A stretch of DNA of 64,000 nucleotides from Trichobilharzia regenti (GCA_944472135.2 OX235270.1:56921267-56985266); one strand, 5' to 3'. Shown: positions 1 through 12,152, counted from the stretch's first letter. Translations and numbers: made by a program. Notes: generated from the letters alone by a model not told the origin.

Positions 1-3000
1 CTAACCGTTCTGCCATTGTTTGAGATTAAAACTAAGAGCTGGTTTCTTATCATGACTGAAAGTAAATCGAACCGACTAGGTTTGCTTATCCGCCCTGTTC
101 CATCCCTCACAGGACACATTAAGCTTGGACTAGCGTAAATAAACACTGGTATATATTTCAGTGCTTATATACCACTGGCCATGACCTTGTCAATTTACTT
201 CATTTATGCTGACGTAGTACGCACAGTTCCCACAAATCATTGAAGTGACAACTTAAAAATGTAGGTTAGTTACTACACACATATTTCTACATGTAATAAT
301 TCAGGACACATTAAATTTATAGAAATGGTAGTTGAATTATATTCGCCTAGTAACCAAAATTGCATACATCCTATTTTGGACTTAAACTAAATGCATCAAA
401 ATTATTGTTGATTTATATTCACTTTCTGGACATTCTCATACATCTCAATATACTTTAAACATCAACAATGCATCCAAATAGCGTGTGACTGTCACACTAC
501 ACTCACACCAAAAAAATTAACACGCCATTATATTATGGTAAGGTAAGCCTGAAATTTTACTGACTGTAAATTTCCGTGTCAAAATAAAGAGATTGGCGCT
601 TTAATTTATATTTTAGACCAATAGAAAGCCAGCTAGCCAACAGCCAATGAAAACTACCTTTATCTATTTTCAAATAAAGAAAGAGGCTACAGTCAGTTTC
701 AAGGTCATGATGGGTTCCTGCGTCGGCTGGCTATATGTTTTCGTGAATTCGATTTCCATTGAATTTTAAAGGTTTTTTTGCATGTTTTTCCCATTTTGCA
801 GTGTGTAGATCAGTTTATGTCACTGGATACTACTATTAAGGTGATATTTAGCTTGAAGTTCCCAGTTTTTATGTTGGTAGTCAAGGGTTATGGTGAACCT
901 GCAATGATTCAGCCAAATAAGGTATACTTTTCTAATATAGTAACCTTATTCAATAAGTAAACTGCCTAACCGTTCTGCCATTGTTTGAGATTAAAACTAA
1001 GAGCTGGTTTCTTATCATGACTGAAAGTAAATCGAACCGACTAGGTTTGCTTATCCGCCCTGTTCCATCCCTCACAGGACACATTAAGCTTGGACTAGCG
1101 TAAATAAACACTGGTATATATTTCAGTGCTTATATACCACTGGCCATGACCTTGTCAATTTACTTCATTTATGCTGACGTAGTACGCACAGTTCCCACAA
1201 ATCATTGAAGTGACAACTTAAAAATGTAGGTTAGTTACTACACACATATTTCTACATGTAATAATTCAGGACACATTAAATTTATAGAAATGGTAGTTGA
1301 ATTATATTCGCCTAGTAACCAAAATTGCATACATCCTATTTTGGACTTAAACTAAATGCATCAAAATTATTGTTGATTTATATTCACTTTCTGGACATTC
1401 TCATACATCTCAATATACTTTAAACATCAACAATGCATCCAAATAGCGTGTGACTGTCACACTACACTCACACCAAAAAAATTAACACGCCATTATATTA
1501 TGGTAAGGTAAGCCTGAAATTTTACTGACTGTAAATTTCCGTGTCAAAATAAAGAGATTGGCGCTTTAATTTATATTTTAGACCAATAGAAAGCCAGCTA
1601 GCCAACAGCCAATGAAAACTACCTTTATCTATTTTCAAATAAAGAAAGAGGCTACAGTCAGTTTCAAGGTCATGATGGGTTCCTGCGTCGGCTGGCTATA
1701 TGTTTTCGTGAATTCGATTTCCATTGAATTTTAAAGGTTTTTTTGCATGTTTTTCCCATTTTGCAGTGTGTAGATCAGTTTATGTCACTGGATACTACTA
1801 TTAAGGTGATATTTAGCTTGAAGTTCCCAGTTTTTATGTTGGTAGTCAAGGGTTATGGTGAACCTGCAATGATTCAGCCAAATAAGGTATACTTTTCTAA
1901 TATAGTAACCTTATTCAATAAGTAAACTGCCTAACCGTTCTGCCATTGTTTGAGATTAAAACTAAGAGCTGGTTTCTTATCATGACTGAAAGTAAATCGA
2001 ACCGACTAGGTTTGCTTATCCGCCCTGTTCCATCCCTCACAGGACACATTAAGCTTGGACTAGCGTAAATAAACACTGGTATATATTTCAGTGCTTATAT
2101 ACCACTGGCCATGACCTTGTCAATTTACTTCATTTATGCTGACGTAGTACGCACAGTTCCCACAAATCATTGAAGTGACAACTTAAAAATGTAGGTTAGT
2201 TACTACACACATATTTCTACATGTAATAATTCAGGACACATTAAATTTATAGAAATGGTAGTTGAATTATATTCGCCTAGTAACCAAAATTGCATACATC
2301 CTATTTTGGACTTAAACTAAATGCATCAAAATTATTGTTGATTTATATTCACTTTCTGGACATTCTCATACATCTAAATATACTTTAAACATCAACAATG
2401 CATCCAAATAGCGTGTGACTGTCACACTACACTCACACCAAAAAAATTAACACGCCATTATATTATGGTAAGGTAAGCCTGAAATTTTACTGACTGTAAA
2501 TTTCCGTGTCAAAATAAAGAGATTGGCGCTTTAATTTATATTTTAGACCAATAGAAAGCCAGCTAGCCAACAGCCAATGAAAACTACCTTTATCTATTTT
2601 CAAATAAAGAAAGAGGCTACAGTCAGTTTCAAGGTCATGATGGGTTCCTGCGTCGGCTGGCTATATGTTTTCGTGAATTCGATTTCCATTGAATTTTAAA
2701 GGTTTTTTTGCATGTTTTTCCCATTTTGCAGTGTGTAGATCAGTTTATGTCACTGGATACTACTATTAAGGTGATATTTAGCTTGAAGTTCCCAGTTTTT
2801 ATGTTGGTAGTCAAGGGTTATGGTGAACCTGCAATGATTCAGCCAAATAAGGTATACTTTTCTAATATAGTAACCTTATTCAATAAGTAAACTGCCTAAC
2901 CGTTCTGCCATTGTTTGAGATTAAAACTAAGAGCTGGTTTCTTATCATGACTGAAAGTAAATCGAACCGACTAGGTTTGCTTATCCGCCCTGTTCCATCC

Positions 3001-6000
3001 CTCACAGGACACATTAAGCTTGGACTAGCGTAAATAAACACTGGTATATATTTCAGTGCTTATATACCACTGGCCATGACCTTGTCAATTTACTTCATTT
3101 ATGCTGACGTAGTACGCACAGTTCCCACAAATCATTGAAGTGACAACTTAAAAATGTAGGTTAGTTACTACACACATATTTCTACATGTAATAATTCAGG
3201 ACACATTAAATTTATAGAAATGGTAGTTGAATTATATTCGCCTAGTAACCAAAATTGCATACATCCTATTTTGGACTTAAACTAAATGCATCAAAATTAT
3301 TGTTGATTTATATTCACTTTCTGGACATTCTCATACATCTCAATATACTTTAAACATCAACAATGCATCCAAATAGCGTGTGACTGTCACACTACACTCA
3401 CACCAAAAAAATTAACACGCCATTATATTATGGTAAGGTAAGCCTGAAATTTTACTGACTGTAAATTTCCGTGTCAAAATAAAGAGATTGGCGCTTTAAT
3501 TTATATTTTAGACCAATAGAAAGCCAGCTAGCCAACAGCCAATGAAAACTACCTTTATCTATTTTCAAATAAAGAAAGAGGCTACAGTCAGTTTCAAGGT
3601 CATGATGGGTTCCTGCGTCGGCTGGCTATATGTTTTCGTGAATTCGATTTCCATTGAATTTTAAAGGTTTTTTTGCATGTTTTTCCCATTTTGCAGTGTG
3701 TAGATCAGTTTATGTCACTGGATACTACTATTAAGGTGATATTTAGCTTGAAGTTCCCAGTTTTTATGTTGGTAGTCAAGGGTTATGGTGAACCTGCAAT
3801 GATTCAGCCAAATAAGGTATACTTTTCTAATATAGTAACCTTATTCAATAAGTAAACTGCCTAACCGTTCTGCCATTGTTTGAGATTAAAACTAAGAGCT
3901 GGTTTCTTATCATGACTGAAAGTAAATCGAACCGACTAGGTTTGCTTATCCGCCCTGTTCCATCCCTCACAGGACACATTAAGCTTGGACTAGCGTAAAT
4001 AAACACTGGTATATATTTCAGTGCTTATATACCACTGGCCATGACCTTGTCAATTTACTTCATTTATGCTGACGTAGTACGCACAGTTCCCACAAATCAT
4101 TGAAGTGACAACTTAAAAATGTAGGTTAGTTACTACACACATATTTCTACATGTAATAATTCAGGACACATTAAATTTATAGAAATGGTAGTTGAATTAT
4201 ATTCGCCTAGTAACCAAAATTGCATACATCCTATTTTGGACTTAAACTAAATGCATCAAAATTATTGTTGATTTATATTCACTTTCTGGACATTCTCATA
4301 CATCTCAATATACTTTAAACATCAACAATGCATCCAAATAGCGTGTGACTGTCACACTACACTCACACCAAAAAAATTAACACGCCATTATATTATGGTA
4401 AGGTAAGCCTGAAATTTTACTGACTGTAAATTTCCGTGTCAAAATAAAGAGATTGGCGCTTTAATTTATATTTTAGACCAATAGAAAGCCAGCTAGCCAA
4501 CAGCCAATGAAAACTACCTTTATCTATTTTCAAATAAAGAAAGAGGCTACAGTCAGTTTCAAGGTCATGATGGGTTCCTGCGTCGGCTGGCTATATGTTT
4601 TCGTGAATTCGATTTCCATTGAATTTTAAAGGTTTTTTTGCATGTTTTTCCCATTTTGCAGTGTGTAGATCAGTTTATGTCACTGGATACTACTATTAAG
4701 GTGATATTTAGCTTGAAGTTCCCAGTTTTTATGTTGGTAGTCAAGGGTTATGGTGAACCTGCAATGATTCAGCCAAATAAGGTATACTTTTCTAATATAG
4801 TAACCTTATTCAATAAGTAAACTGCCTAACCGTTCTGCCATTGTTTGAGATTAAAACTAAGAGCTGGTTTCTTATCATGACTGAAAGTAAATCGAACCGA
4901 CTAGGTTTGCTTATCCGCCCTGTTCCATCCCTCACAGGACACATTAAGCTTGGACTAGCGTAAATAAACACTGGTATATATTTCAGTGCTTATATACCAC
5001 TGGCCATGACCTTGTCAATTTACTTCATTTATGCTGACGTAGTACGCACAGTTCCCACAAATCATTGAAGTGACAACTTAAAAATGTAGGTTAGTTACTA
5101 CACACATATTTCTACATGTAATAATTCAGGACACATTAAATTTATAGAAATGGTAGTTGAATTATATTCGCCTAGTAACCAAAATTGCATACATCCTATT
5201 TTGGACTTAAACTAAATGCATCAAAATTATTGTTGATTTATATTCACTTTCTGGACATTCTCATACATCTCAATATACTTTAAACATCAACAATGCATCC
5301 AAATAGCGTGTGACTGTCACACTACACTCACACCAAAAAAATTAACACGCCATTATATTATGGTAAGGTAAGCCTGAAATTTTACTGACTGTAAATTTCC
5401 GTGTCAAAATAAAGAGATTGGCGCTTTAATTTATATTTTAGACCAATAGAAAGCCAGCTAGCCAACAGCCAATGAAAACTACCTTTATCTATTTTCAAAT
5501 AAAGAAAGAGGCTACAGTCAGTTTCAAGGTCATGATGGGTTCCTGCGTCGGCTGGCTATATGTTTTCGTGAATTCGATTTCCATTGAATTTTAAAGGTTT
5601 TTTTGCATGTTTTTCCCATTTTGCAGTGTGTAGATCAGTTTATGTCACTGGATACTACTATTAAGGTGATATTTAGCTTGAAGTTCCCAGTTTTTATGTT
5701 GGTAGTCAAGGGTTATGGTGAACCTGCAATGATTCAGCCAAATAAGGTATACTTTTCTAATATAGTAACCTTATTCAATAAGTAAACTGCCTAACCGTTC
5801 TGCCATTGTTTGAGATTAAAACTAAGAGCTGGTTTCTTATCATGACTGAAAGTAAATCGAACCGACTAGGTTTGCTTATCCGCCCTGTTCCATCCCTCAC
5901 AGGACACATTAAGCTTGGACTAGCGTAAATAAACACTGGTATATATTTCAGTGCTTATATACCACTGGCCATGACCTTGTCAATTTACTTCATTTATGCT

Positions 6001-7604
6001 GACGTAGTACGCACAGTTCCCACAAATCATTGAAGTGACAACTTAAAAATGTAGGTTAGTTACTACACACATATTTCTACATGTAATAATTCAGGACACA
6101 TTAAATTTATAGAAATGGTAGTTGAATTATATTCGCCTAGTAACCAAAATTGCATACATCCTATTTTGGACTTAAACTAAATGCATCAAAATTATTGTTG
6201 ATTTATATTCACTTTCTGGACATTCTCATACATCTCAATATACTTTAAACATCAACAATGCATCCAAATAGCGTGTGACTGTCACACTACACTCACACCA
6301 AAAAAATTAACACGCCATTATATTATGGTAAGGTAAGCCTGAAATTTTACTGACTGTAAATTTCCGTGTCAAAATAAAGAGATTGGCGCTTTAATTTATA
6401 TTTTAGACCAATAGAAAGCCAGCTAGCCAACAGCCAATGAAAACTACCTTTATCTATTTTCAAATAAAGAAAGAGGCTACAGTCAGTTTCAAGGTCATGA
6501 TGGGTTCCTGCGTCGGCTGGCTATATGTTTTCGTGAATTCGATTTCCATTGAATTTTAAAGGTTTTTTTGCATGTTTTTCCCATTTTGCAGTGTGTAGAT
6601 CAGTTTATGTCACTGGATACTACTATTAAGGTGATATTTAGCTTGAAGTTCCCAGTTTTTATGTTGGTAGTCAAGGGTTATGGTGAACCTGCAATGATTC
6701 AGCCAAATAAGGTATACTTTTCTAATATAGTAACCTTATTCAATAAGTAAACTGCCTAACCGTTCTGCCATTGTTTGAGATTAAAACTAAGAGCTGGTTT
6801 CTTATCATGACTGAAAGTAAATCGAACCGACTAGGTTTGCTTATCCGCCCTGTTCCATCCCTCACAGGACACATTAAGCTTGGACTAGCGTAAATAAACA
6901 CTGGTATATATTTCAGTGCTTATATACCACTGGCCATGACCTTGTCAATTTACTTCATTTATGCTGACGTAGTACGCACAGTTCCCACAAATCATTGAAG
7001 TGACAACTTAAAAATGTAGGTTAGTTACTACACACATATTTCTACATGTAATAATTCAGGACACATTAAATTTATAGAAATGGTAGTTGAATTATATTCG
7101 CCTAGTAACCAAAATTGCATACATCCTATTTTGGACTTAAACTAAATGCATCAAAATTATTGTTGATTTATATTCACTTTCTGGACATTCTCATACATCT
7201 AAATATACTTTAAACATCAACAATGCATCCAAATAGCGTGTGACTGTCACACTACACTCACACCAAAAAAATTAACACGCCATTATATTATGGTAAGGTA
7301 AGCCTGAAATTTTACTGACTGTAAATTTCCGTGTCAAAATAAAGAGATTGGCGCTTTAATTTATATTTTAGACCAATAGAAAGCCAGCTAGCCAACAGCC
7401 AATGAAAACTACCTTTATCTATTTTCAAATAAAGAAAGAGGCTACAGTCAGTTTCAAGGTCATGATGGGTTCCTGCGTCGGCTGGTTATATGTTTTCGTG
7501 AATTCGATTTCCATTGAATTTTAAAGGTTTTTTTGCATGTTTTTCCCATTTTGCAGTGTGTAGATCAGTTTATGTCACTGGATACTTCTATTATGGTGAT
7601 TTTT
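1..7604. repeat. 965-bp macrosatellite, about 7.9 tandem copies
   Basis: The sequence starting at base 1 recurs at 966, 1931, 2896, 3861, 4826, 5791 and 6756, a period of exactly 965 bp. Copies are almost identical by eye. Unit position 446 is C in most copies but A in copies 3 (2376) and 8 (7201). Copy 8 also has T at 7486 and several changes just before it breaks off near unit position 849. Each unit holds an inverted repeat (GTGTGA-CTG-TCACAC at 483-497 in copy 1), several CCAAT/ATTGG boxes around unit 625-655, and a 60-codon ORF with a splice-acceptor-like sequence. The array continues off the left edge, so total copy number is unknown. I do not recognise the unit as a named schistosome satellite. 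Confidence 0.97.
778..960 (+). other. Exon-like 60-codon ORF present in every 965-bp unit
   Basis: The same ORF recurs at 1743, 2708, 3673, 4638, 5603 and 6568; in copy 8 (7533) it is altered. The first codons overlap a pyrimidine-rich tract ending in TTTTGCAG (unit 789-801), a good splice acceptor, and an AAG/GTATAC donor-like site lies about 120 nt on. A plausible internal exon could therefore run from about unit 802 to 920. Frame and near-identity are kept in all complete copies, but that follows from copy homogeneity and does not show selection. No family is recognised. It may be a duplicated exon or a chance ORF in a satellite. Confidence 0.3.
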
Positions 7605-7801
7605 GCTTGGACGTATTTATCGCTTGCTGTTTATTTCCGCTTGGAGCTTTTTTTTGCCATTATTTTTTATAAAATTTTATTTATTTTATCTTCGTTTAGG
7701 GAAATTCCTTTTTTTGCTATTTTTGTTCGTTTCCGCGTCATGTGATCTGACTACCTCACACTTTTTGCATATTGGTTTCAGTGATTAGTGTTTCAGGCGG
7801 A

Positions 7802-8056
7802 ATGTATCAAAATACCGGTGTAATAAGTAATATAGGATGGTTAGAGGCTAATGCCATTTACACAACTCCTTTACTCTATGTAGAAGCTACACCTTTCGGC
7901 ATAGTAATATTAAATGAAGACTTCATCTCTCAGGATATCAATACAGCTTATTTTCGCGTGAAGAACTGTCTTTTTGACAAAATAATACTCTCAGTGCTTG
8001 GAAATCACCTGCAAATGCTGTCAGAATCGTTTGTGGGAACCTATGTTATCATTTAG
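7802..8056 (+). CDS. Orphan exon-like ORF, hypothetical
   Basis: From the first ATG this reads 84 codons to a TAG. The open frame extends upstream to 7772 and runs through a good acceptor (TTGGTTTCAG, ending at 7781), so it could be a terminal exon starting at 7782. The predicted peptide is of mixed composition with beta-strand-like alternation and no membrane segment. I do not recognise its family. It lies between the end of the 965-bp array and a young BEL insertion, so any parent gene would now be disrupted on both sides. It could be chance coding sequence in AT-rich DNA. Confidence 0.25.
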   Translation: MYQNTGVISNIGWLEANAIYTTPLLYVEATPFGIVILNEDFISQDINTAYFRVKNCLFDKIILSVLGNHLQMLSESFVGTYVII

Positions 8057-8170
8057 ATATGCTTTCCACTTTATCTGTGGTTGGACAGGAATTATGGTAA
8101 GTTGAAATGTTATGTTTAAGTGGATTTCATATATATTGGCACTGGTTAGTGCAGTGTGCTTTAGGTTACG

Positions 8171-8539
8171 TGTCAGCCAAGTCTCATAAACCGTTAATGC
8201 CCAGCTCTCGCTACGCTCGGGCCCACGCTGTTCTTAGAAGATTTCTCAGAAACGCTTAGTTATAACGGACGCAAAAACCAAAACACCGATCTGCCGTTTG
8301 ATATTTCTGTATTGTTACACCAACATATAAAAGGAATAAGCGAACTAAGCAAACTAAGGTCTGTAAACAAATATTACAATAATAAATCGTTATGTTACTT
8401 CTGACGATGTTTCATTCTTCTTTCTGAACAGCGACCGATGAGACGATGACTGTCGTATTGATGCCTCCGCGAAAATCGGGGAAGTTGATTTTGAGCAAAC
8501 AACCAAGAATTGATCGTTCAATCTTCAACTCCATTGACA
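8171..8539 (-). repeat. BEL element 3' LTR (element on minus strand)
   Basis: 369 bp with 5-bp inverted ends TGTCA/TGACA. It matches 11784-12152 except for one base near the left end (C at 8178, A in the partner). In element orientation this is the downstream LTR because gag reads leftwards towards it. Confidence 0.92.
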
Positions 8540-9683
8540 CTCCCCGGCAAAAAAGGGATCCAACCCTTTTTTCCTTCACGACCAATGCACGTTGACTTGG
8601 ATGCCATTGCGAGAACCTGGGTCACACGGACAGAGCTGAAATGGAAAACAAACAGAAAAGCCAACACACCACAAGCATACCCACAGCACAATCTCACACA
8701 TCAATGACGACCTGCGCCTCCAGACAGAGACCTCCTCTTGACATCTTGCAACACAGTCTCCACTTGCTAGAATGACTCTTGCAGAATGCAAAGTGACCAT
8801 GGCAGCACCTCATGATACTCTACGCACATCCTCTTATCTACTCATCACCAATTACCACTGAAATCGCTTGTCACTCATTCTGCCTCAGTTCTAGTAGCGG
8901 TGACGCATGCGAGCCTCAGTCGTTTACACTCTTTCTCCCCGGCGTGTCGGACCGCAGCTAACAATTATCTCCGTGTGCATTTCATTCTCAGCAATAGCCT
9001 CCCCGGCGTATACGACCCATCTGCTGTCCTTAACATCAATCAATTCATTCATGGATGTAGAAGACTCGAAACAACTTCAGAAATAATCACGACGAAAATT
9101 TTAACAAAATTATGCAATAACAATGAGATATAAAAACAACAAGTAAACACAATGAATCCAATAACACCAATTGATATGACACACCACACGTATATACAAA
9201 CAGTACACACAAACTCGCGATCATGTCTTGATGGAATTCCTTTGAAGAATTGCAGGACTTACACCAGTACGCCTACAACCCTTCACAGGTTGACGATTGT
9301 AAGTTGTGGAATGTCCAGACACAAACAAGATTAACCAACAATTACATCAATTGGAACTCACACAACTATTTAACACAAACATATGTACAATCAACACATC
9401 AAATGTTGTGGATTCTGGCACGACAAACTACCCTTGAAGAACTGTAGGACTTACAGCAGTACGCCTACATTCCTTCTCAGGTTGATGATCCAAGTGGAAG
9501 TCGTCCGGACACAAACAGAATTACCAACAGCTAGATGACAGATGATATCAATTCAGTATATACAATATGAACATATGTACAAAATCACACACCAAGCACA
9601 TTGGACTGCTCATTGATGCGCTACCCTTTGAAGAACTGTAGGACTTACAGCAGTACGCCTACAACCCTTCTCAGGTTGACGCC
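8540..9683 (-). other. BEL 3' interior without an intact gene, with 193-bp repeats
   Basis: Between gag and the 3' LTR there is no long ORF in the element's direction. About 9228-9690 holds three diverged copies of a roughly 193-bp unit; the shared core (AGGACTTACA followed by CAGTACGCCTAC) begins at 9254, 9446 and 9640. The third copy overlaps the gag stop region. The rest (8540-9227) is C- and A-rich with no recognised domain. It may be the remnant of the integrase end plus 3' untranslated region. Confidence 0.6.
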
Positions 9684-11639
9684 CTAGGTTGGAAAATCGT
9701 CGCAGAGTTCATTTGCTAACTTCCTTCTATCAGCTATATCCTCAAATCTGAACGGCAACACGCCCATGTCATTGTATCGTAGAATATAGATGACCAACAA
9801 ACACACGACATATCTCATCAACCAAGTGTAGAAACAGAGTAATTTACACCAAAGATAATAACATTCAAATAGTAACTTGAAACTAGAAATGCCTTTATTC
9901 GTGCAAGTCAATTTAACAATTACTCTCTCCTTTACACTTGGCTTATCCACACTAAACTGACCATTGATATTCGTCCTTTCAAACGAACTGATACTATCAT
10001 AGTCATTGCACAAGATACTTGAGTTGATGGGCATCTGTTTCATTGTGGATGAAAACACCAACGATGACTGAGTGACACAAGGTGATGAACTTAGTGGTGG
10101 ATCAGAAGCTGTTCTTTTTCGGCTCTCAGATAGTTGTCCAACTGCAAGATTACCACCACTGCTGTCTTTCACTACTAGTTCGGGTTTAGCACTATCATCT
10201 GATGATAGGTGGGCTACACGCTGATCAATTACACTGACTGTCTCACAAGTATGCACACCTTCTGGAACTGCATCTGCGTTCAATTCTACTTCACGTTGTA
10301 GTTGTACAGAACCTTTATTTAACTTAGCAGTAGTAGGCATATCCCTCATCTCATAATGATCAACCAAAGACAAATCTGCACTATCATGATCATTACCACA
10401 AATATTCAATTTACCGTCAACTTCATCATTTTCAAACTCTTTAATAACAGAAGTAGACAATTTTGGTTCCTCCTCACAAATCATTAAAGGTTTTATATCT
10501 TCACTCTGACTAGTTATACCTTGTAAACTTGTGGAGTCAGAACTCCACTCTGAAGCAGTAACTCTATTCTGTGACACTCTATTCAACAACGGCTTACCAG
10601 TTGCAACTACAGACTTCCTGACCGCACCGTTATCGTCACACAATTCGGAGTCAGGCCTGGAGTTTACATTTAGCTTATCACTGAACTTGCTCACCGGTTC
10701 ACAGTTCACTTCTGTATGCACCTCTTGCACACGTGTAAAACACAACCGTGTTTGTCTTGCATCTTGCAACTTATCTGTTGAGGATGTACTACGAAACCTG
10801 TTACACTCACTAGATCTATATGCATTACTAGACATCATGGAGCCTTCTCGATATCCACCTCTCTGAGGCTTATTCGTCATCAATGAGTGCGTTTTACCCT
10901 CAGACTGCTCTATTCTATGGGTGAGATCTAACAGACTGGCGAACTTGCTCATAGATTGATTGACACTAGTATTTACCAGTTTCAGGATATCATCAAACTT
11001 TGGCTCGATACCCTCATCCTCCATACGGGAGCTTATCTTCACCCACTTCCTTTGCAGTCGAGTAGGTAGACGTCTTGCTATTACTTCTAGTATAAAACTC
11101 GAGTTGAGGTCACTCATGCGATTCATCGAAATCATTCCATTCTTGTAAATTAGCAAATTATCTAAAAACTCAGTGAGTGCCTGGGAGTCATCCTGTAATT
11201 GACCACCATTACCCTCAACAGCCTCGAATAATTTCCCTGCAATCATCGAGGGTCTTCCAAACCTTTGACGTAATATGCTCATAGCCTCATCGTAGCCCTC
11301 TTTTGGCTTCATAAACTTACAACACTGTATAGCTCTTGCAGCATCTCCAGTGCAATATCTCATCAAATACATTAACTTCAATTCATCATTTAATAGAAAA
11401 CTACTCAACATGATCTCAAACTCCTTTACAAATTGTAAATAATCAGCCGGGTTTCCATCAAAACACCGTGGTTCTAATTTAGGGAGTTTGATGTTCCTAT
11501 TATCCCTGAACGGCGAAACAGTAACATCAACCATGTCATGCTTAACATCAGACACATCGTTACAATTAACAGACAAGTCACCATGACTTACTTTCCTGTT
11601 TGCATCCAAGACACTCTGTCCCTTCTTTGACCCAGGCAT
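9684..11639 (-). CDS. BEL/Pao gag protein fused to a pol remnant
   Basis: A 651-codon ORF from ATG at 11639. The N-terminal 250 residues resemble the DUF1759-type gag of BEL elements: a basic start (MPGSKKGQ), then PKLEPRCFDGNPADYLQF, a Cys pair after ARAIQ, and the RQRFGRPSMIA block. The same domain occurs at 60801-61551. The middle 300 residues are Ser/Asp/Glu-rich and low complexity. The last 65 residues change character: an aromatic and hydrophobic run (CKLLCFYTWLMRYVVCLL) followed by FRFEDIADRRKLANEL. This resembles the linker between RNase H and integrase in BEL pol, so I infer a deletion that fused gag to pol in frame. A transmembrane or envelope-like tail is the alternative. The product would form capsid-like particles but lacks all enzymes. 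Confidence 0.85.
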   Translation of the reverse strand: MPGSKKGQSVLDANRKVSHGDLSVNCNDVSDVKHDMVDVTVSPFRDNRNIKLPKLEPRCFDGNPADYLQFVKEFEIMLSSFLLNDELKLMYLMRYCTGDAARAIQCCKFMKPKEGYDEAMSILRQRFGRPSMIAGKLFEAVEGNGGQLQDDSQALTEFLDNLLIYKNGMISMNRMSDLNSSFILEVIARRLPTRLQRKWVKISSRMEDEGIEPKFDDILKLVNTSVNQSMSKFASLLDLTHRIEQSEGKTHSLMTNKPQRGGYREGSMMSSNAYRSSECNRFRSTSSTDKLQDARQTRLCFTRVQEVHTEVNCEPVSKFSDKLNVNSRPDSELCDDNGAVRKSVVATGKPLLNRVSQNRVTASEWSSDSTSLQGITSQSEDIKPLMICEEEPKLSTSVIKEFENDEVDGKLNICGNDHDSADLSLVDHYEMRDMPTTAKLNKGSVQLQREVELNADAVPEGVHTCETVSVIDQRVAHLSSDDSAKPELVVKDSSGGNLAVGQLSESRKRTASDPPLSSSPCVTQSSLVFSSTMKQMPINSSILCNDYDSISSFERTNINGQFSVDKPSVKERVIVKLTCTNKGISSFKLLFECYYLWCKLLCFYTWLMRYVVCLLVIYILRYNDMGVLPFRFEDIADRRKLANELCDDFPT

Positions 11640-11783
11640 TGTTGAACTTGACCAAATTCCAAAAAAGTTCCAGATATTGCTTGTTCAAAGAGGACTTGAC
11701 CGGCACCAGGAAAGATGAACGGCGACTATCCAAACTTTCACCAACTGTTTCAATCCGCCAGATCTGTTTCTATCGTCAGAAAC
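11640..11783 (-). other. BEL 5' leader between LTR and gag
   Basis: 144 nt of leader between the 5' LTR and the gag ATG on the minus strand. It matches the leader at 60654-60800 of the plus-strand relative (GTTTCTGACG directly after the LTR, and a shared CAGTTGGTGA block). A primer-binding site is expected at the LTR edge, but I could not assign it to a tRNA. Confidence 0.6.
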
Positions 11784-12152
11784 TGTCAGCAAAGTCTCAT
11801 AAACCGTTAATGCCCAGCTCTCGCTACGCTCGGGCCCACGCTGTTCTTAGAAGATTTCTCAGAAACGCTTAGTTATAACGGACGCAAAAACCAAAACACC
11901 GATCTGCCGTTTGATATTTCTGTATTGTTACACCAACATATAAAAGGAATAAGCGAACTAAGCAAACTAAGGTCTGTAAACAAATATTACAATAATAAAT
12001 CGTTATGTTACTTCTGACGATGTTTCATTCTTCTTTCTGAACAGCGACCGATGAGACGATGACTGTCGTATTGATGCCTCCGCGAAAATCGGGGAAGTTG
12101 ATTTTGAGCAAACAACCAAGAATTGATCGTTCAATCTTCAACTCCATTGACA
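11784..12152 (-). repeat. BEL element 5' LTR (element on minus strand)
   Basis: 369 bp, ends TGTCA/TGACA, essentially identical to the LTR at 8171. It lies upstream of the gag ATG in element orientation and would carry the promoter. Confidence 0.92.

Larger units (their letters stand above)
8171..12152 (-). mobile_element. Internally deleted BEL/Pao LTR retrotransposon, minus strand
   Basis: Two 369-bp LTRs (8171-8539 and 11784-12152) with TGTCA...TGACA ends flank a 3.2-kb interior. Flanks are TTACG (8166-8170) and TTATG (12153-12157), a probable 5-bp target duplication with one mismatch. The LTRs differ at only one site I can find, so insertion is recent. The interior holds a gag ORF but no protease, RT or RNase H, far short of the usual size of an autonomous BEL element. 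The gag ends in a segment that looks like the pol region between RNase H and integrase, which suggests a large in-frame deletion. Schistosome relatives would be the Sinbad/Saci-1 type elements; the family assignment is by gag content. Confidence 0.85.

Noticed and set aside
1..7604. Tandem array as a CRISPR-like or rRNA spacer repeat
   Set aside because: Units are contiguous 965-bp copies without spacers, the setting is eukaryotic, and no rRNA sequence is present.
10531..10866. 111-codon plus-strand ORF
   Set aside because: It lies antisense to the intact BEL gag and has no domain of its own.
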